Positions 21,736 through 28,659 of a stretch of 31,199 bases of DNA are shown here, in pieces (the stretch's first letter is position 1; the number at the start of each line of letters is the position of its first letter). The stretch is from JBOFSR01 sp051651645 (GTDB taxonomy: Bacteria; Spirochaetota; Spirochaetia; Treponematales; Treponemataceae), in assembly GCA_051651645.1 (NCBI GenBank), contig JBOFSR010000112.1, forward strand, positions 1 through 31,199. Direction: 5' to 3'. Both the position numbers and the translations under genes were made by a program. The notes beneath the pieces are model-generated. The model made no database searches and was not told the origin of the DNA. It saw only the letters and a list, made by a program, of their open reading frames with translations.

Positions 21736-22131
21736 ATGAAAAAAGCACTGCTCACTATTATGATTGCAGGACTTGCAGCGTTTGGCTTTGCGGAAATAAA
21801 AACTGATCGTCAAGGATTTGATGAGCTTGAAAGACAGCATCAATCGGACTACATTTTTACCGCACAAAAAGACAATGAGTTAAAACACAGCTTTTTGGGT
21901 ACGAGCGGTAAAAAAATTGCTCGTTCTAGTGTTGGTTATGACATTGAGAATAAGCATTACCAAGGCGAATACTTGTTCACTGCACAAAAAGACAATGAGT
22001 TAAGGCACAGCTACAGTGACAAAAAAGAAAAAACTTTTGTTTCGAAGGCTGCGTATGTGAAACAAAATTATCATAATGAATATTTTTTTACTTCACAAAA
22101 CGAAAACGCAAGTAGAAATCCCTTTAAATAA
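21736..22131 (+). CDS. Small exported repeat protein (FTAQKDNEL repeats), unknown function
   Basis: 131 residues from ATG 21736; GGGAGG (21725-21730) lies 5 nt upstream, which rules out the ATG 21 bases earlier. Residues 1-19 form a signal peptide ending GFA|E. The mature part has three repeats: QSDYIFTAQKDNELKHS (36-52), QGEYLFTAQKDNELRHS (76-92) and HNEYFFTSQNENASRNP (113-129), with a 40-residue then 37-residue period. A second shared element, GFDELERQ / VGYDIENK / AAYVKQN, precedes each. No cysteines are present, and no lipobox, so a soluble periplasmic or secreted protein is likely. I do not recognise the family. The next gene, 47 nt downstream, has the same leader style and similar repeat elements, so the two are probably co-transcribed and related. 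Confidence 0.85.
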   Translation: MKKALLTIMIAGLAAFGFAEIKTDRQGFDELERQHQSDYIFTAQKDNELKHSFLGTSGKKIARSSVGYDIENKHYQGEYLFTAQKDNELRHSYSDKKEKTFVSKAAYVKQNYHNEYFFTSQNENASRNPFK

Positions 22132-22178
22132 GGTGATTATAAAAAGTAATATTAAAAAAGAACTTTAGGAGGTTCAAA

Positions 22179-22514
22179 ATGAAGAAGCTTATTGTATTAG
22201 CTATGATTATTGGTGGTGCAAGTGGTATTTTTGCACTGGAGCAAACTAAGAGTGTTTATGCCTGCTCAGGAAGTAGTGCTCGACATGGTGATGATTGCCC
22301 TCTTTTTAGTGCTCATAATCATTCTGCAATGAATAGCAAAGTCAACCTAGACAATCAACACATGTCTGCTCAGGCGTACAAGTTTTCTGGAAATGGTGTA
22401 AGACATGGTAGTAATATGGTTGGCTATGATCATATGCAAAATAAGGTAAGGGAAACCAAAGGTGCTGATTTATATAGAACCAGTGGCAACCATGTAAAAC
22501 ACGGAAGTATTTAA
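22179..22514 (+). CDS. Small exported His/Met-rich repeat protein (SGxxxRHG), unknown function
   Basis: 111 residues. A signal peptide ends IFA|L at residue 19. The mature 92 residues contain three motif copies, YACSGSSARHG (27-37), YKFSGNGVRHG (67-77) and YRTSGNHVKHG (99-109), consensus Y-x-x-S-G-x-x-x-[RK]-H-G. Eight histidines and four methionines are present (AHNHSAM, QHM, DHMQNK), plus two cysteines (29, 40) flanking the first motif. Metal binding is conceivable from composition, but nothing shows it. VGYDHMQNK matches VGYDIENK of the preceding protein, and both have a 40-residue period, which suggests distant paralogy. The ribosome site AGGAGGTTCAAA resembles GGGAGGTTCAC of the first gene. 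The family is unknown to me. Confidence 0.83.
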   Translation: MKKLIVLAMIIGGASGIFALEQTKSVYACSGSSARHGDDCPLFSAHNHSAMNSKVNLDNQHMSAQAYKFSGNGVRHGSNMVGYDHMQNKVRETKGADLYRTSGNHVKHGSI

Positions 22515-22534
22515 GTTTTTATTTTTACTTGCTG

Positions 22535-22552
22535 TAATTATAGCGATAATTA
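22535..22552. repeat. Short inverted repeat TAATTAT/ATAATTA
   Basis: A 7-bp perfect stem with loop AGCG, 20 bases after the stop of the His-rich gene. There is no T-run, so it is not a terminator by itself; it could be an operator or an RNA hairpin in the 3' region. Confidence 0.4.
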
Positions 22553-22626
22553 TGATGAAACAAAAGATGTTTCCGTGCAGGTAATTATTTTGAGTGATTT
22601 TATGGCATAAAGTAATTTTTAATATG

Positions 22627-22662
22627 AGGCAATCCTTCTTTTGTAAGGAGTGCCTTTTTTTT
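22627..22662 (+). terminator. Intrinsic terminator after the small repeat-protein genes
   Basis: AGGCAATCCTT / AAGGAGTGCCT forms an 11-bp stem with one mismatch and a 7-nt loop (CTTTTGT), followed by eight T. It lies 113 bases after the stop at 22514, leaving an unusually long 3' untranslated stretch for so compact a region. Confidence 0.9.
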
Positions 22663-22704
22663 GACTTAGTAACTGTATGGTTACAATACTGAGTTTTCAA
22701 ATTA

Positions 22705-22733
22705 TTGACAAGAAAGACGCATAATGATATTTT
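22705..22733 (+). promoter_or_regulatory. Promoter of serC
   Basis: Perfect TTGACA (22705-22710), 17-base spacer, TATTTT (22728-22733). The predicted start near 22740 gives a leader of about 18 nt containing AAGGAA before the ATG. Confidence 0.6.
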
Positions 22734-22757
22734 TTTATCAATAAAGAAGGAATTTTT

Positions 22758-23843
22758 ATGAGTTGTGTATATAATTTTTCTGCAGGCCCCTCGGCACTGC
22801 CAAAAGAAGTTTTGCTTCAAGCCTCACAAGAAATGTCTGATTACAAGGGTAGCGGACAATCCGTTATGGAGATGAGTCATCGCTCTGCCGTCTATGAGCA
22901 AATTATTAGTGAAACCGAATCCCTCATTCGCCAGTTGCTAGCTATTCCCTCAAATTATAAAGTTCTTTTTTTGCAAGGAGGAGCAACGCTTCAATTTTCG
23001 ATGCTTCCTCTTAATTTAGTACAAAAAGGTCAGGCAGCATACGTTGATACAGGAATTTGGTCTAGTAAGGCGATTAAAGAAGCAAAGAAAGTTCTTGATG
23101 TTGAGGTTCTTGCCTCAAGTAAAATTGATAACTATGCATATATTCCTGATATTCCACCTGTTAGTGACGAAAATGATTATTTGCATATTACATTAAATAA
23201 TACCATTTTCGGCACGCATTACAAAACGCTTCCACCGTGCACCGTCCCGCTTGTTGCAGATGCTTCAAGTTGCATTTTAAGTGAGCCTCTTGACGTTTCT
23301 CGCTTTGGTGTGATTTATGCAGGTGCTCAAAAAAATCTTGCTCCTGCTGGTGTTACCTTGGTCATTGTTCGTGAAGATTTAATTGGGCGAGCAAATCAAA
23401 AGCTTCCTACTTACCTTGATTATAAAATTCATTCTGATAGTAATTCTTTGTATAATACTCCGCCGTGCTATGTGATCTATGTTATGAAACTTGTTCTTAA
23501 ATGGATTAAAAAAAATGGTGGTGCCTTGGGAATGCAAAAGCTTAATAATGAAAAGGCAAATCTTTTTTATGACTATCTTGATTCAAGTGATTTTTATCAC
23601 TCTCCTATAAGGAAAGATAGCCGTTCTTTGATGAATATTCCTTTTGTAACGAATGAGAAAAATCCAGAAAAAGCGGCAGCTCTCAATAAAAAATTTGTGG
23701 CACAAGCTGAAAAAAGTGGTTTAGTCAATCTTGCAGGACATAAATTGGTAGGAGGGATGCGAGCCTCTCTTTACAATGCCATGCCGTTTGAGGGCGTAAA
23801 GGCCTTGATTTCTTTTATGGATGATTTTGCCAAAGGGCAGTAG
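22758..23843 (+). CDS. serC: Phosphoserine aminotransferase
   Basis: 361 residues, normal for SerC. It converts 3-phosphohydroxypyruvate and glutamate to phosphoserine and 2-oxoglutarate, using PLP; it also serves pyridoxal phosphate synthesis in some bacteria. Motifs: NFSAGPSALPKEV at the N-terminus, MEMSHRS, FLQGGATLQF, ADASSCILS, and the PLP lysine in YAGAQKNLAPAG (K192), then YNTPPCYVIYV and LVGGMRASLYNAMP near the end. AAGGAA precedes the ATG. The gene stands alone with its own promoter; serA and serB are not nearby. It ends 9 nt from the stop of the convergent beta-propeller gene with no visible terminator between. Confidence 0.96.
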   Translation: MSCVYNFSAGPSALPKEVLLQASQEMSDYKGSGQSVMEMSHRSAVYEQIISETESLIRQLLAIPSNYKVLFLQGGATLQFSMLPLNLVQKGQAAYVDTGIWSSKAIKEAKKVLDVEVLASSKIDNYAYIPDIPPVSDENDYLHITLNNTIFGTHYKTLPPCTVPLVADASSCILSEPLDVSRFGVIYAGAQKNLAPAGVTLVIVREDLIGRANQKLPTYLDYKIHSDSNSLYNTPPCYVIYVMKLVLKWIKKNGGALGMQKLNNEKANLFYDYLDSSDFYHSPIRKDSRSLMNIPFVTNEKNPEKAAALNKKFVAQAEKSGLVNLAGHKLVGGMRASLYNAMPFEGVKALISFMDDFAKGQ

Positions 23844-23852
23844 GATTTTTGT

Positions 23853-25760
23853 TTAATACGTAATAATCAAGCGTTTTTGCTCGTTTATTGATAGTTCTCG
23901 CAAAAAATTTCCTGTTGGTAAATCATAGACATAGCAGGTGCCATTGCTGGTAAGCGTTACAATATCGGTGTCATTAATCATCACTTTAATGGGAATCCCT
24001 TTTGATCGGGGTGAAAGAGTTGTAATTTTTTTTGATGCACGGTTAATTTTTAACAGATTAAATTTGTTGTGCGTTGAATAAATATCTGTATCGGAGATGC
24101 TTGTGCTGGCATTAAATGCATCGTCATTAAACGGTGTAAAATAGCTAAATTGCTTTGTTTGTGGTGAATACACAAAAAGTTGTGTGTCTTTTGAGCTTTC
24201 TTTTACTTCTGCAGAAAATCCAACAATAGAATTTCCTGTAAGTGCTGTTTTACTTAATGCAAGTGAAAATGCAATATTTCCCTTAATTGCCAGCGGAAGC
24301 GTTTCTCCTGTGCTTATATTGATTACGATTAATGCCGAGTTTGGTTGTGTTGCAGAAGATTTTGCAATATATAAATCATTGCCAACTAAAAGAATATCTT
24401 GAAATCCTGTTCCTTTGTAGCTAAAAACTACCTTTTCAGCCTCAATGTTGTAAATATTTATAAGGTTGTGACTTTCAAGGATGGCAATATTTTCGTCAAA
24501 GGCACTCACGCTTTGAATAGGTGCTTGTGGTTTGTATAGTTCCGTAATTGCAGAGGGCTGGGTTATCGTGCTGGTTGCAATCGGAGTTCGGGTGTTTTTT
24601 TTATAGAAAACTAGATTTTGTGCACAGCTGAGAATATTTGTAAAGCCCTCAACTGCTACAATCCACGTTAAAGAATCAGTTTGATTGTCAAATGAATATA
24701 AATTACCTGCGGTGAGAGCAAAAGATTTTTGATTGTCTTGTGTTGAAAAAGCGAAATCTAGCAGTTTTTCATTTTTTTCTAATGGCATAGGCTCAAGAAT
24801 GGGCGGATTTAGGTTGTGCTTATTTTCTTTTTGCGACAAGAAAACCTCGTTAATATCTAAAATATGAAAATTGTTCTTTTTGGTCAGAAGAAAAATCGAA
24901 TTGTTTGTTGAAAATCCTTTTTTTATAGAATCATTTTCTTTGAGGGCAAACTCAAAAATTGCAGCGTTCTCGTCTTTGTCAAAAAAAATATCGTAGGCAT
25001 TTTCTTCCTTTTTAAGGTAGGCAAAATCTGTTTCAAAAGAAAAAATTGCAGGTGTTTGAGTCTTATATGTTTGAACTGTTTTTCCCGTTGTTGCTTGAAT
25101 TTTATAAATTGAACTACTTTTTCGTCCTAGTAAAAATCTGTTATCACTATAAAGTGAAATGTCAGTAAGGTTTTTTTCTGTTTCAAACTGAGCACGCTTT
25201 TTTCCGGTTTTAAAGTCATAATAGGAAAGCACTCCCTGCGGCGAATATAAAATTAAATTTCGTTCCGTTGAGCTGCTTTTAGCAAAAGTAATGATACCTG
25301 TATTTTCCTGCAAAATTTGCCTTTCTCTTCCATCGTTTGCGTTAAAAAAATACACTCCCTTAACTGATTGTGTTGCAACAATTAATGTGCTTCCTTGTGC
25401 GGAATATGCAACTTTTAAAACGGAGTCAGAAAGCTTTTTAGAAAATCGCTTTTCTTTTGTTTTCCAATTCCAAACGGTGATTTGGTGAAAAAAACTATTA
25501 TCAGTTTCATAAATGGCAATTTCATCATTAATAGGATTCAGGGCAAAAAATTGTATTGGCAAGGACGAAAATTGATAAAAATCATATTTTTGCTTTGAAA
25601 AACTTGAAATAAATCCTTTATTGTCACTGGTGAAGAATTCTTCTGATGTGGCACGAGCATCAATGTGCAAGATGTTTTCTATAAGAGGATTTGCGTAGGA
25701 GAAAAAACTCTGAAAAATACAGATATAATATAAAATCCAGCGTAGTTTTTTTCTGTTCAT
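23853..25760 (-). CDS. Exported beta-propeller-like protein of unknown function
   Basis: 635 residues. A basic start and hydrophobic stretch (MNRKKLRWILYYICIFQSFF) end at SYA|NP, a signal peptide. The rest is a series of strand-rich units recalling WD40/PQQ-like propellers: ALNPINDEIAIYE, TVWNWKTKEKRF, KVAYSAQGSTLIVATQS, YFNANDGRER, SYYDFKTGKKRAQF, IYKIQATTGKTVQT and, near the end, VTLTSNGTCYVYDLPTGNFL. No catalytic motif is visible. It begins 2 nt after the rseP stop without a clear ribosome site, so coupled translation with rseP is likely and a periplasmic role linked to membrane proteolysis is possible (inference). Family not recognised beyond the fold. Confidence 0.75.
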   Translation of the reverse strand: MNRKKLRWILYYICIFQSFFSYANPLIENILHIDARATSEEFFTSDNKGFISSFSKQKYDFYQFSSLPIQFFALNPINDEIAIYETDNSFFHQITVWNWKTKEKRFSKKLSDSVLKVAYSAQGSTLIVATQSVKGVYFFNANDGRERQILQENTGIITFAKSSSTERNLILYSPQGVLSYYDFKTGKKRAQFETEKNLTDISLYSDNRFLLGRKSSSIYKIQATTGKTVQTYKTQTPAIFSFETDFAYLKKEENAYDIFFDKDENAAIFEFALKENDSIKKGFSTNNSIFLLTKKNNFHILDINEVFLSQKENKHNLNPPILEPMPLEKNEKLLDFAFSTQDNQKSFALTAGNLYSFDNQTDSLTWIVAVEGFTNILSCAQNLVFYKKNTRTPIATSTITQPSAITELYKPQAPIQSVSAFDENIAILESHNLINIYNIEAEKVVFSYKGTGFQDILLVGNDLYIAKSSATQPNSALIVINISTGETLPLAIKGNIAFSLALSKTALTGNSIVGFSAEVKESSKDTQLFVYSPQTKQFSYFTPFNDDAFNASTSISDTDIYSTHNKFNLLKINRASKKITTLSPRSKGIPIKVMINDTDIVTLTSNGTCYVYDLPTGNFLRELSINEQKRLIITY

Positions 25761-25762
25761 TG

Positions 25763-27124
25763 TTATTTTCTAAAAAGGCTCCCTAAAATAAATCGAGCAT
25801 CGCTAAAAAGGGCGAGCGAAAAAAGTATTGCAATAAATCCTAATCCGACAAATTGTATTTTGTATAAAATCTTTGGCGGCACTTGTTTTTTTCGGATAAA
25901 TTCTAAAACGGCAAATACGATTAATCCTCCATCAAGAATGGGGATGGGCAAAAGATTCATAATGAATAGTGAAATACTAATTAATGCTAAGAAATTTAGG
26001 CTGTTTACTACGCCTGCAGCAAAACTTTTTGAAAATCCGCTTTGGGCAACTTCACCAATCATCAAAGTGATCCGTATTGGCCCTGAAACAGCTTGTGTTA
26101 CATCAACTCCTTTGAAAAGCAAGCCAAGGCTTTTGAGCGTTAAAGAAAGAAGATTGAACGTTTCTTTTACTCCTTGTGCAATGGCTGGAAAAAATGAATA
26201 TGTTTTTGAATGCTCGTCAATTGATTTAAAAAATACGCCTAACTCGGATCGTCCTGCTTCGTTATAAGGAAGAGAAATTTCTGTATCAATTTGTTGGTTA
26301 TCTCGTAAAAGTGATATTTTTGCATTTGATTTATCTTGCAGTGCCAAAGAAAGATCGATTGTGTGAAAAATAGGCTTTTCATCTATTGCAATGATAAGGT
26401 CATCTTTTTGTAATCCTGCAAGATGTGCGGGGGATGCATTTTTTACCGAGTCAATAACTGGATCAACCCAGCTGTAAATACCGATTTTACCTGCTCCTGT
26501 TGAAGTTTCAAGGGAAGGAGTAAGTTTGAAGTCTAGCTTTTCGCCGTTTCGATCAACTTGAACGCTCAACGTTTTTTGAGCATTAACGGCAATGCTTGAA
26601 TAAATATCGCTAAAATTAGTAATCTGTGTACCATCAATTGCAGTAATTATATCGCCAGTGTTCAATCCTGCATCTTTTGCAATTGACTGTGCTGTAGGAT
26701 CAATATCGCTTACAAGAATGATTTTGTTTGGCGTTGTTGAAAATGAATAGCCCACTATTGCGATAATGATAAAGGCAAAAATTGCAAAAATAAAATTGAA
26801 TAAGGGGCCAGAAAATGCAATTGCGGCACGTTTTAATGGATGAACACCGTAAAAAGAACCATCATCCTTTGGAATTGCCGATAAATTATTTTCAATAGCG
26901 TCTTGGAATCCTTTTTCACCTTTCATGCCACAGTAGCCTCCCATTGGAATAAGTGAGAGACGATATTCTGTTTTGCCATATTTTTTGCGAAGCAAAACAG
27001 GACCCATTCCAATAGAAAACGTTTCGACTTCAACGCCACAAAGTCGGGCTGCAATAAAATGCCCTAATTCGTGAATAAAAACAATGATTCCTAAGCCAAT
27101 AAGCCCTAAAATGACATTAAACAT
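25763..27124 (-). CDS. rseP: Site-2 membrane metalloprotease (RseP/RasP family)
   Basis: 453 residues from ATG 27124. It cuts transmembrane anti-sigma factors or signal peptides within the membrane. Visible: zinc motif HELGH (H18, E19, H22) in the first membrane helix, a second helix region (~95-115), two PDZ domains (VSDIDPTAQSIAKDAGLNTG and VIDSVKNASPAHLAGLQKDD), the third-helix motif MNLLPIPILDGG (~389-400) that supplies the zinc-binding aspartate, and a last membrane helix. The frame can be read back to TTG 27142, but that segment contains TATAAT and no ribosome site. Unlike the common arrangement, uppS, cdsA and dxr are not adjacent; an exported propeller gene follows after 2 nt. Confidence 0.93.
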   Translation of the reverse strand: MFNVILGLIGLGIIVFIHELGHFIAARLCGVEVETFSIGMGPVLLRKKYGKTEYRLSLIPMGGYCGMKGEKGFQDAIENNLSAIPKDDGSFYGVHPLKRAAIAFSGPLFNFIFAIFAFIIIAIVGYSFSTTPNKIILVSDIDPTAQSIAKDAGLNTGDIITAIDGTQITNFSDIYSSIAVNAQKTLSVQVDRNGEKLDFKLTPSLETSTGAGKIGIYSWVDPVIDSVKNASPAHLAGLQKDDLIIAIDEKPIFHTIDLSLALQDKSNAKISLLRDNQQIDTEISLPYNEAGRSELGVFFKSIDEHSKTYSFFPAIAQGVKETFNLLSLTLKSLGLLFKGVDVTQAVSGPIRITLMIGEVAQSGFSKSFAAGVVNSLNFLALISISLFIMNLLPIPILDGGLIVFAVLEFIRKKQVPPKILYKIQFVGLGFIAILFSLALFSDARFILGSLFRK

Positions 27125-27130
27125 ATTTAA

Positions 27131-27159
27131 ATTATACTGCAAAAAAAAAATAATTTCTA
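27131..27159 (-). promoter_or_regulatory. Putative promoter of rseP, predicting a leaderless mRNA
   Basis: Minus strand: TAGAAA (27159-27154, weak), 17-base spacer, perfect TATAAT (27136-27131), then TTAAAT and ATG at 27124. The usual 6-7 base distance puts the first transcribed base on the A of ATG. There is no Shine-Dalgarno sequence upstream. Confidence 0.5.
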
Positions 27160-27273
27160 TAAGTAATGCAAAAATATAATAGGTCGTTTTCTTGCTGAGT
27201 TTTTATAAAATTAGCAAAAAAATATTTTTACCTGATGATTGATGTTTTTTTATAAAAAAAACTAAAAAAAAAC

Positions 27274-27302
27274 TTGACTTTAAATACAAGTCGTTTTACA
27301 CT
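27274..27302 (+). promoter_or_regulatory. Putative promoter of the EIIA gene, predicting a leaderless mRNA
   Basis: TTGACT (27274-27279), 17-base spacer, TACACT (27297-27302), then GAAAGC and ATG at 27309. Phased A/T tracts (27244-27272) directly upstream resemble an UP element, so it should be strong. The predicted first base is the A of the ATG or within one base of it, and there is no ribosome site. Confidence 0.6.
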
Positions 27303-27308
27303 GAAAGC

Positions 27309-27755
27309 ATGAATTTAAAAACTGTTTTAACTACTGACACTGTAAATTTGCATTTAAAAGGAACCACAAAAGAAGAAATTATAGACGAAATGATTGATAT
27401 TCTTGTTGGTGTGGGAAAAGTTAAGGATAAAAAACAAGCAAGAGAATGCGTTCTTGATAGAGAAAACAAAATGTCTACAGGAATGAAGCATGGAATTGCT
27501 ATTCCTCATGGCAAGACTGACTTTGTTGATGATCTTGTTGCTTGTATTGGTATTTCTGATAATCCTGTTGACTTTGATTCTTTAGATCAAGAACCTTGTC
27601 GTATTTTTATTATGACTTTATCACCTGTTAATAAAACAGGACCTCACTTGCAATTTTTAGCTGAAGTTAGTCTGCTTTTCAAAAGTGCAGAAAAACGGCA
27701 AGCAATTTTAAAAACAACTGATAAAGCTGAAGTTATTCGAATTTTAACAGAGTAG
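27309..27755 (+). CDS. ptsN: PTS EIIA component, fructose/nitrogen-regulatory type
   Basis: 148 residues, a lone EIIA-Fru/Ntr domain. The phosphorylated histidine lies in HGIAIPHGKTD (H67), with PVDFDSLDQEP and FIMTLSPVNKTGPHLQFLAE as in PtsN. Such lone EIIA proteins usually regulate potassium transport, carbon-nitrogen balance or HPr kinase circuits rather than carry sugar; no EIIB/EIIC genes are next to it. The gene lacks a Shine-Dalgarno sequence and starts where its promoter predicts the transcript to begin. Treponemes are known to hold PTS remnants (family knowledge), which fits a regulatory role. The following exported-protein gene begins 27 nt downstream and may share the transcript. 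Confidence 0.87.
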   Translation: MNLKTVLTTDTVNLHLKGTTKEEIIDEMIDILVGVGKVKDKKQARECVLDRENKMSTGMKHGIAIPHGKTDFVDDLVACIGISDNPVDFDSLDQEPCRIFIMTLSPVNKTGPHLQFLAEVSLLFKSAEKRQAILKTTDKAEVIRILTE

Positions 27756-27782
27756 TTGTTAGACTATATATCTTTCAATTGT

Positions 27783-28610
27783 ATGTTAAAAAAAAATATT
27801 TCTCTTTTTGTCGTTTTTTTCTTTTTTTCTTTTTTATTTTCGCAAACTAATATTCCTTATTTAGCTGATTACTATATTTTTGAAAATGAAGTTTTTCAAG
27901 AAAATTTAGGCGAAAATGAAATGCAGGTTTTGTTTGAAAATGCTATTCATTCTATTCTTTTAATAGAAGATGATAGTCTGAAAAACACATATCTTTCACG
28001 CTCCTATTTTTACCGTGGCTTTGTTCCTGCTCTCAGTTATATGCAAACTGTTGACAGTGCAACGTGGGTAAACAAAGACTACAAAGCTTTGTATAAAATA
28101 ATGATTAACGTGAAGGATATTATGTATAGCTATGCGATTTCGGCACAGAGTTTTGCTCAAGATGCTGTTAATTTTAAGCCGACTGCTGATGGCTTAGTGA
28201 CGCTTGCGGTGTTGCGCTTTATGAATAGTATGAATCGCAATCCTTTTTCTATGCTTTTTGCGTGGATTAACTTTACATCGATGGTAAAGCGAGCGGCAAA
28301 AATTGAGCCAAGTAACGTGAATGCACAAATGCTTCTTGCAGCAATCGATGTTATGCCTCCTCCTCAGTTTGGGAATCTTAAGCGAGGAATGGCTGGCTTG
28401 GAAAAATTAGCTGCGCAAGAAAAGTCACTATCGCCTAAATCTGATGATTACTTGATTTGCTTACTTTTCGTTCAGGCTTTTTTGCAACTTGACAATGTAG
28501 TCGATGCTCAAAAATGGCTTGACGAAGCAAAAAAAATCTACGACGGTGTTATCACAAAAATTTATGCTGTAAGGATCGTAGACAAGGCAAGCCTTGCTGT
28601 AAGTCTTTGA
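27783..28610 (+). CDS. Exported helical-repeat (TPR-like) protein, unknown function
   Basis: 275 residues from ATG 27783, chosen because MLKKNISLFVVFFFFSFLFS is a clear signal peptide; the frame extends to TTG 27756 but adds residues that do not fit one. The mature part is helical, with TPR-like segments: AQDAVNFKPTADGLVTLAVL, KRAAKIEPSNVNAQMLLAAI and FLQLDNVVDAQKWLDEAKKI. No lipobox cysteine is seen. It follows the EIIA gene by 27 nt. There is no Shine-Dalgarno sequence; TTAACA (27744-27749), 17 bases, TATATC (27767-27772) could be its own promoter with a leader of only 3-4 nt, or it may be read from the EIIA transcript. I do not recognise a named family. Confidence 0.75.
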   Translation: MLKKNISLFVVFFFFSFLFSQTNIPYLADYYIFENEVFQENLGENEMQVLFENAIHSILLIEDDSLKNTYLSRSYFYRGFVPALSYMQTVDSATWVNKDYKALYKIMINVKDIMYSYAISAQSFAQDAVNFKPTADGLVTLAVLRFMNSMNRNPFSMLFAWINFTSMVKRAAKIEPSNVNAQMLLAAIDVMPPPQFGNLKRGMAGLEKLAAQEKSLSPKSDDYLICLLFVQAFLQLDNVVDAQKWLDEAKKIYDGVITKIYAVRIVDKASLAVSL

Positions 28611-28622
28611 TAAAATCTGCTC

Positions 28623-28651
28623 TTGACCAAAAATACTATCCTCTGTACTAT
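28623..28651 (+). promoter_or_regulatory. Putative promoter of the parC-like gene, near-leaderless
   Basis: TTGACC (28623-28628), 17-base spacer, TACTAT (28646-28651), followed by AGAAAACT and ATG at 28660. The predicted first base falls at 28658-28660, leaving 0-2 untranslated bases, and no ribosome site is present. Confidence 0.58.
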
Positions 28652-28659
28652 AGAAAACT

